NCBI GenBank assembly: GCA_031272705.1
Contig: JAISTG010000044.1
Coordinates: forward strand, 16,936 to 80,935
From: Bacteroidales bacterium
GTDB taxonomy: Bacteria > Bacteroidota > Bacteroidia > Bacteroidales > P3
DNA: 64,000 nucleotides
Direction: 5' to 3'
Every line of letters begins with the position of its first letter. Within the stretch, counting starts at the first letter, position 1. The notes under the pieces were generated by a model. It had not been told where the DNA came from. It searched no databases and saw only the letters and a list, made by a program, of their open reading frames with translations. Both the position numbers and the translations under genes were made by a program. Positions 43,733-54,313 of this stretch are shown piece after piece.

Positions 43733-45001
43733 ATGGATATTCACGTTGAGAAATTCGGTGGTGCGTCTGTAAATTCTGCTTCTGCCGTAAGGAATGTGGT
43801 GAAATTGCTAAAAGCAACTCCCAAATGTCGTGCTGTGGTCGTAAGTGCTATGGGCAAAACAACGAATGCTTTGGAGCGTTTGGCGAAACATAGTTTTGAA
43901 ACAGGCAAACTTGATGAGGATACATTGAAAGAAGTACAAACGTATCATTTTCAAGTTATTAACGAACTCTTTGGAGATCGGGCTGAAGCAATACGGGAAA
44001 AAGTGAATGCTCTTTTGAAGGAAATGAAAAACATAATAATATCCTGTGAAACCGATTCTTATGATAAATTTTATGATGCCGTGGTTTCTTTCGGTGAAAT
44101 CCTTTCTACCGCCGTTATTACGGAGTATTTGAAAGCGGAATCGGTAGAACATCAACTTGTTATGGCATTTGATATAATTAAAACAGACGCTTGTCATCGT
44201 TCTGCGAACGTTCTGTGGGAGCAGACACAAAAAGCAATAGATGAAAACGTTGTTCCGTACTTACGGAACGAGTATATGGTTATAACACAAGGCTTTATCG
44301 GTGGCGTATATCAGCAATCCGTACGTACGACGCTTGGTCGTGAAGGCTCGGATTACACGGCGGCTATCCTGTCGTATTGTTTGCGGGCAACGGATTGCAC
44401 TATCTGGAAGGACGTAGATGGTTTGCGTAACGCTGATCCGAAGATTGTGGAAAGGACATCAAAAATTGAACAATTACCTTATGCAGAGGCTATTGAGTTA
44501 TCTTATTACGGAGCAACCATAATTCATCCCAAGACCTTAAAACCATTGGAAAACGGAGATATTCCTTTGTATGTGAAGTCTTTTCTTGAGCCTCAACTTC
44601 CCGGAAGTAAGATATGCCGATGTGAAACGATAAAACCATACGTTACTTCTTTCATTTTCAAGGATAATCAGGCGTTATTGTCCATTCTTTCCAAAGATTT
44701 GTCGTTTATTGCTGAGGAAAATTTGAGCGGAATCTTTGCTGTACTTGCCCGTAACAAGGTAAAAGTGAATTTAATGCAGAATTCGGCACTCAGTTTTTCC
44801 ATTTGCTTTGACGATAACGGAGAATTGCCACAACTTGTTGAAGAATTACAGCCTTATTACAGGGTTTTGTATAATCTAAATTTACGTCTGGTAACTTTAA
44901 GGCATTATTCGCAGGATGATATTGACGAAATAGTGCGACAATCCGTAATAATTATGGAACAGAGAAGCAGAACAACCGCACAGTTTCTAATAAAAAAATA
45001 G
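43733..45001 (+). CDS. lysC: Aspartate kinase, monofunctional
   Basis: Phosphorylates aspartate, the first step to lysine, threonine and methionine. 422 residues: kinase domain with VEKFGGASV, VVVSAMGKTTNAL and TTLGREGSDYTAAIL, then ACT-like regulatory repeats (about 300-422; LSILSKDLSFIAEENLSGIF, VKVNLMQNSALSFSICFDD) expected to give feedback control. No homoserine dehydrogenase fusion. Single gene. Confidence 0.93.
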   Translation: MDIHVEKFGGASVNSASAVRNVVKLLKATPKCRAVVVSAMGKTTNALERLAKHSFETGKLDEDTLKEVQTYHFQVINELFGDRAEAIREKVNALLKEMKNIIISCETDSYDKFYDAVVSFGEILSTAVITEYLKAESVEHQLVMAFDIIKTDACHRSANVLWEQTQKAIDENVVPYLRNEYMVITQGFIGGVYQQSVRTTLGREGSDYTAAILSYCLRATDCTIWKDVDGLRNADPKIVERTSKIEQLPYAEAIELSYYGATIIHPKTLKPLENGDIPLYVKSFLEPQLPGSKICRCETIKPYVTSFIFKDNQALLSILSKDLSFIAEENLSGIFAVLARNKVKVNLMQNSALSFSICFDDNGELPQLVEELQPYYRVLYNLNLRLVTLRHYSQDDIDEIVRQSVIIMEQRSRTTAQFLIKK

Positions 45002-45042
45002 TAAAATGTGTCAAAATTAGCAGAAAAATCAAAAAAAAGTTT

Positions 45043-45050
45043 TATGTTTG
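45043..45050 (+). promoter_or_regulatory. TATGTTTG -7 box, DUF349-mscS operon
   Basis: TAnnTTTG match 93 nt upstream of the start at 45144. Confidence 0.6.
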
Positions 45051-45143
45051 CAAATTCAAATCTGCCATTTTTGGCAAGAAATTTGATTATAAAACTAAAC
45101 TGAAAGCCTTAAATGGCTTAATATTTTAACAAATTAAAAATAT

Positions 45144-47048
45144 ATGGACAACTTAACAAACACTCCGCAGGAGGAAGTAAAACAAAGCAATGTTGAAACA
45201 AACAACATTGAAAATGAAATCAAAACAACTGATAATACATCAAACATTTTGGATGTTGCAGTTGAGGAAGAGGTACACGAAGAGGAAAATACCGATGCCC
45301 TAATAAGAAAGTATTCACAGATGACCGCCGAAGACTTGTTACAGGAGTTGAAGATGCTTTACGAAGCCAGCAATTTTGAACTGTTAAAAGCCAAAGCTGC
45401 ACTAATACGTAACGCTTTCATTTCGGCAATATCGCAGGAGAAAAAACAGGATGTTGAAGCCTCCGCTGCGGAAGGTGAAGAGAATACCGATTCTAACAAA
45501 AAAGAGAGTAGCATAGAGAAGGAATTTCACGCTCTTTATTCCGCTTACAAGGACAAAAGGCAGAAATATCTTGACGAACAGGAAAAAGTGAAGCAGGATA
45601 ATCTTAATAAAAAGCAGGCAATTTTAGAAGATTTGCGACAGTTACTTGATTCAAATGGAGCCTTAAAAGAGATATATGATGAGTTTAACGCCATACAGGA
45701 GAAATGGAAAGCCATAGGACAAGTACCGAGAACGGATGTTAATGCTTTGTGGGAAAATTATCATTTCCTTATAGAGAAGTTTTATGACAAGGTTAAGATA
45801 AGTAAGGAACTACGAGACCTTGATATGAAAAAAAATCTTGAGATTAAAATTGAACTTTGTGAGAAGGTAGAAGCCCTGATGCTTGAAACATCTATCAATA
45901 AATCATTTAGTGCATTACAGGAATATCATCAGCAATGGAAGGAAACAGGTCCCGTGCCGAGCGATAAGCATGATGAGATTTGGGAACGGTTTAAGACTGC
46001 TTCCGAACAAATAAACGAACGCCGCAAAGAGTATTATGAGCAAAAACTTGCTGCAATGGAACTTAATGCAAAAGCAAAAGAGGCTCTGTGTGAAAAGATT
46101 GAGGGAGAGATATTGACAAAAGAAAATAAACTTGTTAAGGATTGGCTTGACAGAACGGAAGAGGTAAATGAACTGTTAAAGGTTTGGCGTTCCATTGGTG
46201 CGGTTGCAAAGAAGGATTATGATGCTTTGTGGGAGCGTTTTAACAATTCAATGAAACTGTTTTTTGCACGTAAGAAAGAGTTCTTTGCAAAACAGAAAGA
46301 GGAAGAAATAAAACATTACAATGAAAAACTGGAAATATGTGTCAAAGCCGAAGCAATAGCGTTACGAAACGATTGGAAAAAAGCCACAAACGAACTGCTT
46401 GAACTGCAAAAACAATGGAAAGAAATCGGCTACATACAAAAGGAAAGAGCAGAAAAACTTTGGCAACGTTTTCGTGCAGCATGCGACAGATTTTTTGCAA
46501 AGAAACAGGAATACTTTGCTCAATATCATATCTCGGAAGAGGAAAACATTGCCAAGAAAAAAGCAATTATTGAAGAGGTAAATAATTATGTTTTCACCGA
46601 AGATAAAACTACCAATCTTAATGCAATAAAAGAATTTCAACGGCGCTGGTCTGAAGTTGGTTTTATTTCAACTGCCATTAGGGAAGACTTATGGCAGGAG
46701 TTCAAAAAGGCAATAAACTCTCATTTTGAGAAACTTAAAAATGCTATTAACGAATTTGAATTGAATAGTTTCAAAGATAGGGTTGATGCAAATGAAGGAA
46801 GCAATTTTTCAAAGGAAAGAAGCGATTTACAGAGACAAATTCAAAAGTTGCAATACGACTTAAAGACATCGGAAAACAACATTGGATTTCTTGCAAAATC
46901 AAAATCTGCCGACATCTTACGAGCAGAATATGAAAAGAAAATAGATAAAATCCGTCAGGAAATAACTCTTTTACAAGCCAAATTGCAGGTTTTGGACAGT
47001 AAAATCCCTTCCGGCACAGATAATAAGACAAAACAAAATAACAAATAA
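45144..47048 (+). CDS. DUF349 repeat protein
   Basis: 634 residues, cytosolic and almost wholly helical. An acidic N-terminus (about 1-60) is followed by at least five DUF349 repeats recognised by Trp-x6-Pro-like turns: EKWKAIGQVPRTDVNALWEN, QQWKETGPVPSDKHDEIWER, KVWRSIGAVAKKDYDALWER, KQWKEIGYIQKERAEKLWQR and RRWSEVGFISTAIREDLWQE. The C-terminus is coiled coil (LQRQIQKLQYDLKTSENNIG). Function is unknown in Bacteroidetes. Followed 11 nt later by a MscS channel. Confidence 0.9.
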   Translation: MDNLTNTPQEEVKQSNVETNNIENEIKTTDNTSNILDVAVEEEVHEEENTDALIRKYSQMTAEDLLQELKMLYEASNFELLKAKAALIRNAFISAISQEKKQDVEASAAEGEENTDSNKKESSIEKEFHALYSAYKDKRQKYLDEQEKVKQDNLNKKQAILEDLRQLLDSNGALKEIYDEFNAIQEKWKAIGQVPRTDVNALWENYHFLIEKFYDKVKISKELRDLDMKKNLEIKIELCEKVEALMLETSINKSFSALQEYHQQWKETGPVPSDKHDEIWERFKTASEQINERRKEYYEQKLAAMELNAKAKEALCEKIEGEILTKENKLVKDWLDRTEEVNELLKVWRSIGAVAKKDYDALWERFNNSMKLFFARKKEFFAKQKEEEIKHYNEKLEICVKAEAIALRNDWKKATNELLELQKQWKEIGYIQKERAEKLWQRFRAACDRFFAKKQEYFAQYHISEEENIAKKKAIIEEVNNYVFTEDKTTNLNAIKEFQRRWSEVGFISTAIREDLWQEFKKAINSHFEKLKNAINEFELNSFKDRVDANEGSNFSKERSDLQRQIQKLQYDLKTSENNIGFLAKSKSADILRAEYEKKIDKIRQEITLLQAKLQVLDSKIPSGTDNKTKQNNK

Positions 47049-47059
47049 ATAATATCATT

Positions 47060-47887
47060 ATGACAAAATCAATTATTCTAACATCAGTTGACTGGATTAA
47101 AGTTGTTGAAAACTATATCCCTATGATTACGAGTGCGATTGTGAAAATTGCCGTTGCACTTCTCATTATTTTTGTGGGCTTAAAAATCATTAAAATCCTC
47201 TGCAAAGGCATCACAAAAGCATTTGAAAAACGCAATGTTGATATTTCGTTGCGTCCTTTTATTATTTCATTGGTTTCCATCGGCTTAAAAATACTGCTGT
47301 TTCTCAGTGTCGTTGGTTACTTGGGAATAGAGACTTCGGCGTTTGTTGGTTTGCTTGCTTCTATCGGCATTGCTATCGGTATGGCTTTTTCAGGTACGTT
47401 GCAGAATGTTGCAGGCGGTGTTGTCTTATTGATTTTGAGACCGTTTAAGGTGGGCGATTACATTGCCGCAGGCGGATTTGAAGGCACGGTAACGAAGATA
47501 ATGATTTTCAATACCTACATTCTCACCGGCGATAACAAACAGATAATCATTCCAAACGGCACTTTGGCAACGGGGAACATCACTAACTATTCCGCAATGG
47601 AAACAAGACGTATTGATATTAACATTAGGCTTGCTCATGGTGTCAATATCAATGAATTAAGTCCAAAATTGATTGCCATTTGTAAAGAAGACAGTCGCAT
47701 ACTTGCAACTCCTGCTCCGATGGTTATCGGTTCTATTACAGACCTTTCGGTAACTCTTGACGTTAGATTTTGGGTTAAAACCGGCGATTACTGGGATGTG
47801 TTGCAGGCTTTGAACGAAAATATTTACAACTACTTGGTTAGCAATAACATTTCCTTACCTAATCCAACTATAAACGTAAAAAATTAA
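47060..47887 (+). CDS. mscS: Small-conductance mechanosensitive channel MscS
   Basis: 275 residues. Three N-terminal helices, the third being the pore helix rich in Ala/Gly (VGLLASIGIAIGMAFSGTLQ), then the cytosolic beta domain (RPFKVGDYIAAGGFEGTVTK, IIIPNGTLATGNITNYSAME) and the alpha/beta cage. It releases solutes on hypo-osmotic shock. Co-transcribed with the DUF349 gene. Confidence 0.93.
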   Translation: MTKSIILTSVDWIKVVENYIPMITSAIVKIAVALLIIFVGLKIIKILCKGITKAFEKRNVDISLRPFIISLVSIGLKILLFLSVVGYLGIETSAFVGLLASIGIAIGMAFSGTLQNVAGGVVLLILRPFKVGDYIAAGGFEGTVTKIMIFNTYILTGDNKQIIIPNGTLATGNITNYSAMETRRIDINIRLAHGVNINELSPKLIAICKEDSRILATPAPMVIGSITDLSVTLDVRFWVKTGDYWDVLQALNENIYNYLVSNNISLPNPTINVKN

Positions 47888-47957
47888 CCCTCTTTTGAGG
47901 ATAAAATTTCTTAATATCCGATTTTGAATTCATGGACTTTTAGTTCGGCGTAGCCAA

Positions 47958-48281
47958 ATCAAATTACAGAATTCTATAATCAAATTCTAGCGTTCTATAA
48001 TCAAATTACAGAATTCTATAATCAAGTTTCAGGATTCTGTAATTTGATTATAATTTTCTAAAGTCAAGAAATAAATTTCTAAGTCTTGACTTTAATTTTC
48101 CGTAATCAAGTTTCGAGATTCTATAATCAAATTACAAAAACCTATAACAAAATTACAGATTATTGTAATAAAATTTCCATAATTATATAATCAAATTATA
48201 AATTATTGCAACAAAATTATAAATTATTACAACCAAATTACATAATCATATAATAAAATTACGGCGTTCCATAAACAAATT
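47958..48281. repeat. Family A array, half intact and half decayed, in register
   Basis: Intact cores at 47958, 47979, 48000 and 48021, an inverted core at 48041, a different inverted repeat (AAGTCAAG/CTTGACTT, 48062-48092), then cores at 48104 and 48125. Further on only relics remain (ACAAAATT, ATAAAATT, ACCAAATT types) at 48146, 48167, 48190, 48211, 48232, 48253 and 48274, still 21 bp apart except one 23-bp step. This fills most of the gap before thrS. Confidence 0.85.
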
Positions 48282-48337
48282 TTAGAAAACGGAAATCAAA
48301 CTTTATGAAAAGATTTTGGTGTTTTGAGAAATTGTTG

Positions 48338-48345
48338 TACCTTTG
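48338..48345 (+). promoter_or_regulatory. TACCTTTG -7 box, thrS
   Basis: TAnnTTTG match 31 nt upstream of the start at 48377. Confidence 0.7.
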
Positions 48346-48376
48346 CAGCCAATTTTAAGCGTAAAAAATACACACT

Positions 48377-50314
48377 ATGATAAAGATAACATTACCCGAT
48401 AATTCGGTTAAGGAATTTGAAAGCCCTGTTAATGCGTTAGATATAGCAAAAAGTATCAGTGAAGGGCTAGCTCGAGTTTGCCTTGCGGCGGATGTGAATG
48501 GCGAAACGTGGGATTTGAACCGTAAAATCAACAAAGACAGCAACGTAAAACTCTATACGTGGAATGACGATGAGGGAAAACATACATTCTGGCATTCTTC
48601 CGCTCACTTGATGGCTGCAGCGGTGCAGGCGTTGTATCCTAATGCAAAATTCGGTATTGGTCCTGCGATTGAGAACGGCTTTTACTACGATATAGACTTT
48701 GGAGATAAGGTGCTGACAACTGAGGATTTCCCTGCCATAGAAGCAAAAATGCAGGAGATAGTGAAGTCAGGTACAGCCATAATAAGAAAAGAGGTCAGTA
48801 AGGCAGAGGCTTTGGATTATTTTACAAAGCGTGGCGAAATTTATAAGGTGGAACTGATAAATGAACTTGAAGATGGTACTATTACTTTTTACGAATCGGG
48901 GGATTTTATTGACCTTTGCCGCGGTCCGCATTTGATTGACTTCTCGCCGATTAAGGCTGTGAAAATTCTTTCCCTTGCAGGAGCATACTGGAGAGGCGAT
49001 GAGAAACGCAAACAATTAACAAGGCTTTACGCAATCACCTTTCCAAAGCAGAAAGATTTGACAGAATACCTTGCGTTGCTGGAAGAAGCAAAGAAAAGAG
49101 ACCATCGCAAAATAGGAAAAGAACTTGAACTCTTTACCTTTTCGCAAACCGTTGGACAGGGATTGCCGTTATGGTTGCCCAAAGGAGCAGAATTGCGTGC
49201 CAGATTGGAGAATTTCCTTCGTAAAGTGCAGCGTGAATATGGTTATGAGCAGGTTATAACGCCTCATATCGGCAATGTGGATTTGTATAAGACGTCAGGG
49301 CATTATCAGAAATACGGTCAGGATTCATTTAGAACAATAACCACGCCTTACGAAGGAGAAGAATATATGCTCAAACCTATGAATTGCCCTCATCATATAG
49401 AGATTTACAAAACCAAACCGCATTCTTACAAGGATCTTCCTTGCCGTCTGGCTGAGTTTGGAACGGTTTATCGTTATGAACAGAGCGGAGAGTTGCACGG
49501 ATTGACGCGTGTCCGTTCCTTTACGCAGGACGATGCTCATATTTTCTGCACTCCGGAGCAGTTAAAGGACGAATTTTGTAAGGTAATTGACATTGTGCTG
49601 TATATTTTCCGTACTTTGAAGTTTGATAACTTTACTGCACAGATTTCCTTACGCGACCATAATAATAAGGAAAAGTACATCGGCAGCGATGAAATTTGGG
49701 AAAAGGCTGAACGGGCAATAATTGAAGCATCGGCAGAACGTGGTTTGCAGACCACAACAGAAGTAGGTGAGGCAGCATTTTATGGTCCTAAACTTGATTT
49801 TATGGTCAAAGATGCCATCGGACGCAAGTGGCAGTTGGGTACAATTCAGGTTGATTATAATCTACCTGAGCGTTTTGAACTTGAATACATTGGTTCGGAC
49901 AATCAAAAACACCGTCCTATTATGATACATCGAGCTCCGTTTGGTTCTATGGAACGTTTTGTGGCTGTTTTAATTGAGCATACGGCTGGTAAATTCCCTT
50001 TATGGCTTACTCCCGAACAGTTTTTCATTCTTCCAATCAGTGAGAAATACATTGATTACTCCAAAAGAGTAATGGCTGAACTTGCAAAATACGATTTAAG
50101 AGGCAAGATTGACGAACGCAACGAAAAGACAGGTAAAAAAATTCGTGATGCCGAAGTGATGAAGATACCATATATGCTTATTGTTGGAGAAAAAGAAGAG
50201 ACTGAAAACCTCGTTTCTGTCCGCAAACATGGCGAAGGTGATTTGGGAGCAATGCCTGTTACTGCTTTTGCTTCGTTAATCCAAAAGGCAGTTGAAGAAG
50301 AAATGGGACACTAA
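48377..50314 (+). CDS. thrS: Threonyl-tRNA synthetase
   Basis: Charges tRNA-Thr. 645 residues, full length: TGS domain (1-60), editing domain with the zinc-like HxxxH ([14 protein letters not shown]) and the second editing motif RGPHLID, class II catalytic core with motif 2 ([20 protein letters not shown]), [10 protein letters not shown] and motif 3 [10 protein letters not shown], and the anticodon-binding C-terminus. The infC-rpmI-rplT genes that often follow thrS are absent; a damaged glycosyltransferase follows 12 nt later. Confidence 0.96.
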   Translation: MIKITLPDNSVKEFESPVNALDIAKSISEGLARVCLAADVNGETWDLNRKINKDSNVKLYTWNDDEGKHTFWHSSAHLMAAAVQALYPNAKFGIGPAIENGFYYDIDFGDKVLTTEDFPAIEAKMQEIVKSGTAIIRKEVSKAEALDYFTKRGEIYKVELINELEDGTITFYESGDFIDLCRGPHLIDFSPIKAVKILSLAGAYWRGDEKRKQLTRLYAITFPKQKDLTEYLALLEEAKKRDHRKIGKELELFTFSQTVGQGLPLWLPKGAELRARLENFLRKVQREYGYEQVITPHIGNVDLYKTSGHYQKYGQDSFRTITTPYEGEEYMLKPMNCPHHIEIYKTKPHSYKDLPCRLAEFGTVYRYEQSGELHGLTRVRSFTQDDAHIFCTPEQLKDEFCKVIDIVLYIFRTLKFDNFTAQISLRDHNNKEKYIGSDEIWEKAERAIIEASAERGLQTTTEVGEAAFYGPKLDFMVKDAIGRKWQLGTIQVDYNLPERFELEYIGSDNQKHRPIMIHRAPFGSMERFVAVLIEHTAGKFPLWLTPEQFFILPISEKYIDYSKRVMAELAKYDLRGKIDERNEKTGKKIRDAEVMKIPYMLIVGEKEETENLVSVRKHGEGDLGAMPVTAFASLIQKAVEEEMGH

Positions 50315-50326
50315 TTTTTACATAGT

Positions 50327-51222
50327 ATGTTTTCAGTAGTCATTTGTACATTTAATAGAGAAGATTTAATAGAAAAATGTCTAACCCACCTTGCAGAACA
50401 AACGGATAAAGAATTTGAAGTGATTATTGTAAATAATAATTCCACAGATAAAACAGGGGAAATTTGTCAATCTTTCATTGAAAAACACAAAGAATTAAAT
50501 TTTCGGATTGTGTTAGAAACTAAAGTAGGATTATGTTCTGCTAGAAATAGAGGATTAAAAGAAGCAAAAGGAGATTATGTAATTTACATAGATGATGATG
50601 CTTTTGCTCATATAGATTATATTTCTAATTTGAGAAATTTTATAAATTTATATCCGCACGCAAGAGTTTGTGGTGGCAAAATATTACCTTATTTTGAGAA
50701 TAAAAAACCGAAATGGTTATCAAAATATATTCTTCCAATGGTTACAACGCTTGATAAAGGAAATAAGATAACTTTTTTTAAGCATAGAACTTTTCCTGTT
50801 GGTGCAAATATGATTATACACAAAGAAGTATTTGCAAAGTATGGTATGTTCAATGAAGAATTAGGATTTAAGGTGTAAATAGAAACGTATCTTTTGATGA
50901 AAAAGAATTTTTTCTTCGTTTTATTGAAAAAGATGTTAAAGCATATTATTTGCCGGATGTTTGTGTTGAACACTGGATACCGGATAGCAGACTTACAGAA
51001 GATTATTTTTATAAACAATCTAAAAGTTTTGGAACAAGCGAGAGAGTAAGAGCAAAAAATATTTCTTCATTTGAGTTTGCAAAAAGTTGTATTAGATAAA
51101 TTATGAAATGGGGTGTAACAATTATACTTTGGTTTTATTATATATTCTCATTCAACTATCAAGCCGCTAATAAATTAGTTGCATTTCGCGTTAATGTTTC
51201 CAAAGGATTACTTGGATATTAA
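50327..51222 (+). pseudogene. Family 2 glycosyltransferase, frameshift plus stop codon
   Basis: The first 183 codons encode a GT2 N-terminus (FSVVICTFNREDLIEKCLTH, VVNNNST-like IVNNNSTDKTGE, YVIYIDDDA with the DxD, FPVGANMIIHKEVF). The frame stops at 50876-50878. Adding one G in the run at 50872-50873 restores VNRNVSFDEKEFFLRFIEKD... to 51097, where an in-frame TAA occurs, and the same frame then encodes the typical C-terminal membrane segment (MKWGVTIILWFYYIFSF) to 51222. Two independent lesions argue for a real pseudogene, about 298 codons originally. Confidence 0.82.
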
Positions 51223-51301
51223 GATTTTAATTTATTACTGTAGAATATAAACTATTCTGTTAATGTTGCAACAATATACTATATAATTCAATAATTACGA
51301 C

Positions 51302-51440
51302 ATAGTATTACGGACGGTTTTCGTAATGTTACCGGAACCCTCGGTAATGTTACCGGAACCATCGGTAATGTTACCGGAACCGTCGGTAATGTTAAAAAAA
51401 GTCTCTGTAATGTTATGAATGGTTTTCGTAATGTTATGAA
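51302..51440. repeat. Family E phased repeat array, 21-bp period
   Basis: Core GTAATGTTA at 51323, 51344, 51365, 51386, 51407 and 51428, all 21 bp apart, with a diverged unit at 51302. Three units continue CCGGAACC plus NTCG; the later units have unrelated 12-bp fillers, so core and period are conserved better than the filler. Lies between the decayed glycosyltransferase and yfhO. Confidence 0.9.
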
Positions 51441-51597
51441 AAGCAAAAAAAGCAATTTTTTTTTATTTATAATCAAAACTTTCCGCAAAGGGAAAGTTTT
51501 ATATCTTTTAGATACTTTTCATCCTATATTTTGTACATTAAGCCGAAAGTCTTAAAAGAAAATCTAATAAGAATGAGATTGATTCAAAAAAAAGTTG

Positions 51598-51605
51598 TAA
51601 TTTTG
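51598..51605 (+). promoter_or_regulatory. TAATTTTG -7 box, YfhO gene
   Basis: TAnnTTTG match 82 nt upstream of the start at 51688. Confidence 0.6.
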
Positions 51606-51687
51606 CACCCATTAACGAAAGGGAAAAGATGCCTTAAATTGTCTTAAACCCCTTATATTTATCTAAATTAAATTTAACAGAAAATTT

Positions 51688-54303
51688 ATGCAAAAAGCAA
51701 ATAACAAAATTAAGAACATTCTGCCGCATCTATTGGCAGTTGTGGTGTTTATCGTAGTGAGTTGTGTTTATTTTTCACCCATTCTGCAAGGAGAAAAACT
51801 ACCCCAAAGTGATATGACCAACCATTATAACAACACAAAGGCATTAAGTGATTATACAAAGGCAACCGGAGAGCGTGCCGCTTGGACAAATGCTCTATTT
51901 AGTGGAATGCCATCATATCAACTCATTTCTCCTAATGGCGGTAATCTGCTGGAAACAATAAGCAAACCTCTTATTCTCGGTGATAATTGGGGAGAACATA
52001 TTGGTATAGTGTTTATTCTCTGTCTTGGATTTTATGTTTTTATGATTACTATGAAGGCTAATCCGTGGCTTTCTTTGTTTGCAGCCATTGTTTATGCTCT
52101 TGGCTCTTATAATATCATTCTTATAAACGTTGGGCATTTGACAAAGGCGTGGTCTATGGCGATGATGCCTGTCATTTTTGCAGGAATGATACTCTGTTTC
52201 CGCAAAAAATATCTCACGGGGCTTGCTTTGTTTGCACTCTCGCTCGGTCTGCAGTTTTTCTTCAATCACATACAGATTACCTTCTACACAATGATAACAG
52301 GAATTGTCATTGGAATAACCTATTTAGTGATTGCCATAAAACAAAAGGAAATAAAACAGTTTTTATATGCGGCAGGCGTGTTGCTGTTTGGCTGTTTGCT
52401 GGCAGTGCTTCCGAGTTCGTTCCATTTAATGAGCAATCAGGAATATGTGAAGCATACAATGCGTGGCGGAAGTGAAATATCCGTTAAGCCACAGGGCGAA
52501 ACGAAATCAACAAATCAGGAAGGTTTGTCTATAGATTACGCTTTCCAATGGTCATACGGCATAGGCGAAACGATGACTCTGCTTATACCCGATGCAAGAG
52601 GCGGAGGCGGTGCGGACAGCCGTGCTTCAAGCGAAAAGATAACCGAGAATCGTATGTATGCAGTGCATAATAACATTCCCGATATAAAGAAAAATAATAC
52701 AGGTATTGACGATTCACAACTTAACAGGCTGTATGGCGAATATGTATATGGTTCTTCGTACTGGGGAGAGCAGACTTTCACCGCCGGACCTGTGTATTTC
52801 GGGGCTATTGTTATCTTTTTGGCATTGCTTGGTTTCCTTTTGATAAAGGGAGCGGAACGATGGTGGCTGCTGATTGCGACAATAATTTCCATAGTTATGG
52901 CTTGGGGAAGTAATTTTATGATTTTGAATGAATTTCTCTTTAATCACCTTCCTCTTTACAACAAATTCCGTACTCCATCAATGATTTTGGTTATTGCCAA
53001 CGTTACAATGGTCATTGCAGCCTTCCTTGGACTGAAAGCATTCTTTGAAAGCAATTCGGATAATCAACAACGAAAAAAATATCTCTTTATTTCGGCAGGT
53101 ATAGTCGGCGGAATAGCGTTATTGGCGGCTCTTTTACCGGATATATTCGGCTCATTTGAACGCTCAACCGATGAATCTTTCCGTCAATATCTCGGCAGTA
53201 TTTTCATAGACGCTCTGCATGACGACCGAAGGGCTATGTTTCGTGCCGATGCCTTTCGTTCCTTTATTTTTATTGCCGTTGCATTTGTGGCTTTATGGCT
53301 TTTTGTTACGGATAAACTCAAGAAACAATGGCTCATTGTGGTTATCGTTGGACTGGCTGCCGTGATTGACCTGTGGGGAATAGACAAACGTTACCTTAAT
53401 GACGGCAATTTCAAAAAACCTTACGAAGTTCAGCAACAGCCTACCCAGGGAATGCAAGATATATTGAACATTGAACAGACTCAACCAAGCAATCATTTCC
53501 GTGTATTCAACCTTGCGGCAAACACTTTCAACGATTCGCAAACGTCTTACTTCTTTTCGTCAATCGGAGGCTACCATGGAGCAAAACTTCAACGCTATCA
53601 GGACATCATAGACTTCTACTTGGCAAACAGAAACTACGTTCAGAAGGATTTGAACGACACTTCCCTGTTGTCAAAAAGCGTTATCCGTCAGTTTTATCGG
53701 CAGTATCAGGGACAGGTGGCGGCAAATCTTGGAGTTTTAAGTATGCTTGATGCAAAATATGTCATACTTCCTTTCGGTGAAGGCGGCAAAGCCTTTGTTA
53801 ATCCTGAGGCTTGCGGTGCGGCGTGGTTCGTTCCGCATATTGAATGGGCGAAAAACCCTAACGAAGAGATACTTAAATTGGATAACTTCAACCCTCGTCA
53901 AACGGCAATAGTCAATGATTCCTTTAAGTCTGCGATTCAAATGCCGCAAATCGTTGATACCACTGCCACAATCGCCTTTGAACCCGCTCCAAACAACAAT
54001 CCCGAACTTCTTATCTACAAAACGCAGAGCAAAACTCCACAATTAGCCGTTTTCTCTGAGATTTACTACAAGGAGGGCTGGAAAGCATTTGTTGATGGCA
54101 AGGAAACACCATATTTTAGAGCCAATTACATCTTACGGGCTATGATAATTCCTGAGGGAAATCACACAATAGAATTCCAATTTGAGCCTCCTACCTTGAG
54201 AACTTACTCTATCGTGGGATTGATTGGGTCTTTGCTGTTGATAATCACTTGTATAGGTGCGGTCATTTACCCGATTTACAAACGGAAAAGGGAGAAAAAA
54301 TAA
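51688..54303 (+). CDS. YfhO-family polytopic membrane protein
   Basis: 871 residues with about 12 predicted helices and a large extracytoplasmic C-terminal beta domain (about 690-840) before a last helix (YSIVGLIGSLLLIITCIGAV). LLPHLLAVVVFIVV-like N-terminus, GDMTNHYN-like SDMTNHYNNTKAL loop and NALFSGMPSYQL are typical of this GT-C-like family, thought to transfer sugars from lipid carriers. YEQ-type acceptor information is not visible, so the substrate is unknown. Own promoter. Confidence 0.85.
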   Translation: MQKANNKIKNILPHLLAVVVFIVVSCVYFSPILQGEKLPQSDMTNHYNNTKALSDYTKATGERAAWTNALFSGMPSYQLISPNGGNLLETISKPLILGDNWGEHIGIVFILCLGFYVFMITMKANPWLSLFAAIVYALGSYNIILINVGHLTKAWSMAMMPVIFAGMILCFRKKYLTGLALFALSLGLQFFFNHIQITFYTMITGIVIGITYLVIAIKQKEIKQFLYAAGVLLFGCLLAVLPSSFHLMSNQEYVKHTMRGGSEISVKPQGETKSTNQEGLSIDYAFQWSYGIGETMTLLIPDARGGGGADSRASSEKITENRMYAVHNNIPDIKKNNTGIDDSQLNRLYGEYVYGSSYWGEQTFTAGPVYFGAIVIFLALLGFLLIKGAERWWLLIATIISIVMAWGSNFMILNEFLFNHLPLYNKFRTPSMILVIANVTMVIAAFLGLKAFFESNSDNQQRKKYLFISAGIVGGIALLAALLPDIFGSFERSTDESFRQYLGSIFIDALHDDRRAMFRADAFRSFIFIAVAFVALWLFVTDKLKKQWLIVVIVGLAAVIDLWGIDKRYLNDGNFKKPYEVQQQPTQGMQDILNIEQTQPSNHFRVFNLAANTFNDSQTSYFFSSIGGYHGAKLQRYQDIIDFYLANRNYVQKDLNDTSLLSKSVIRQFYRQYQGQVAANLGVLSMLDAKYVILPFGEGGKAFVNPEACGAAWFVPHIEWAKNPNEEILKLDNFNPRQTAIVNDSFKSAIQMPQIVDTTATIAFEPAPNNNPELLIYKTQSKTPQLAVFSEIYYKEGWKAFVDGKETPYFRANYILRAMIIPEGNHTIEFQFEPPTLRTYSIVGLIGSLLLIITCIGAVIYPIYKRKREKK

Positions 54304-54313
54304 CCTATACATG

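Noticed and set aside
51288..51488. Minus-strand gene encoding VTLPxVP repeats
   Set aside because: It is only the translation of the 21-bp family E array, whose period is divisible by three. No start signal and no promoter.
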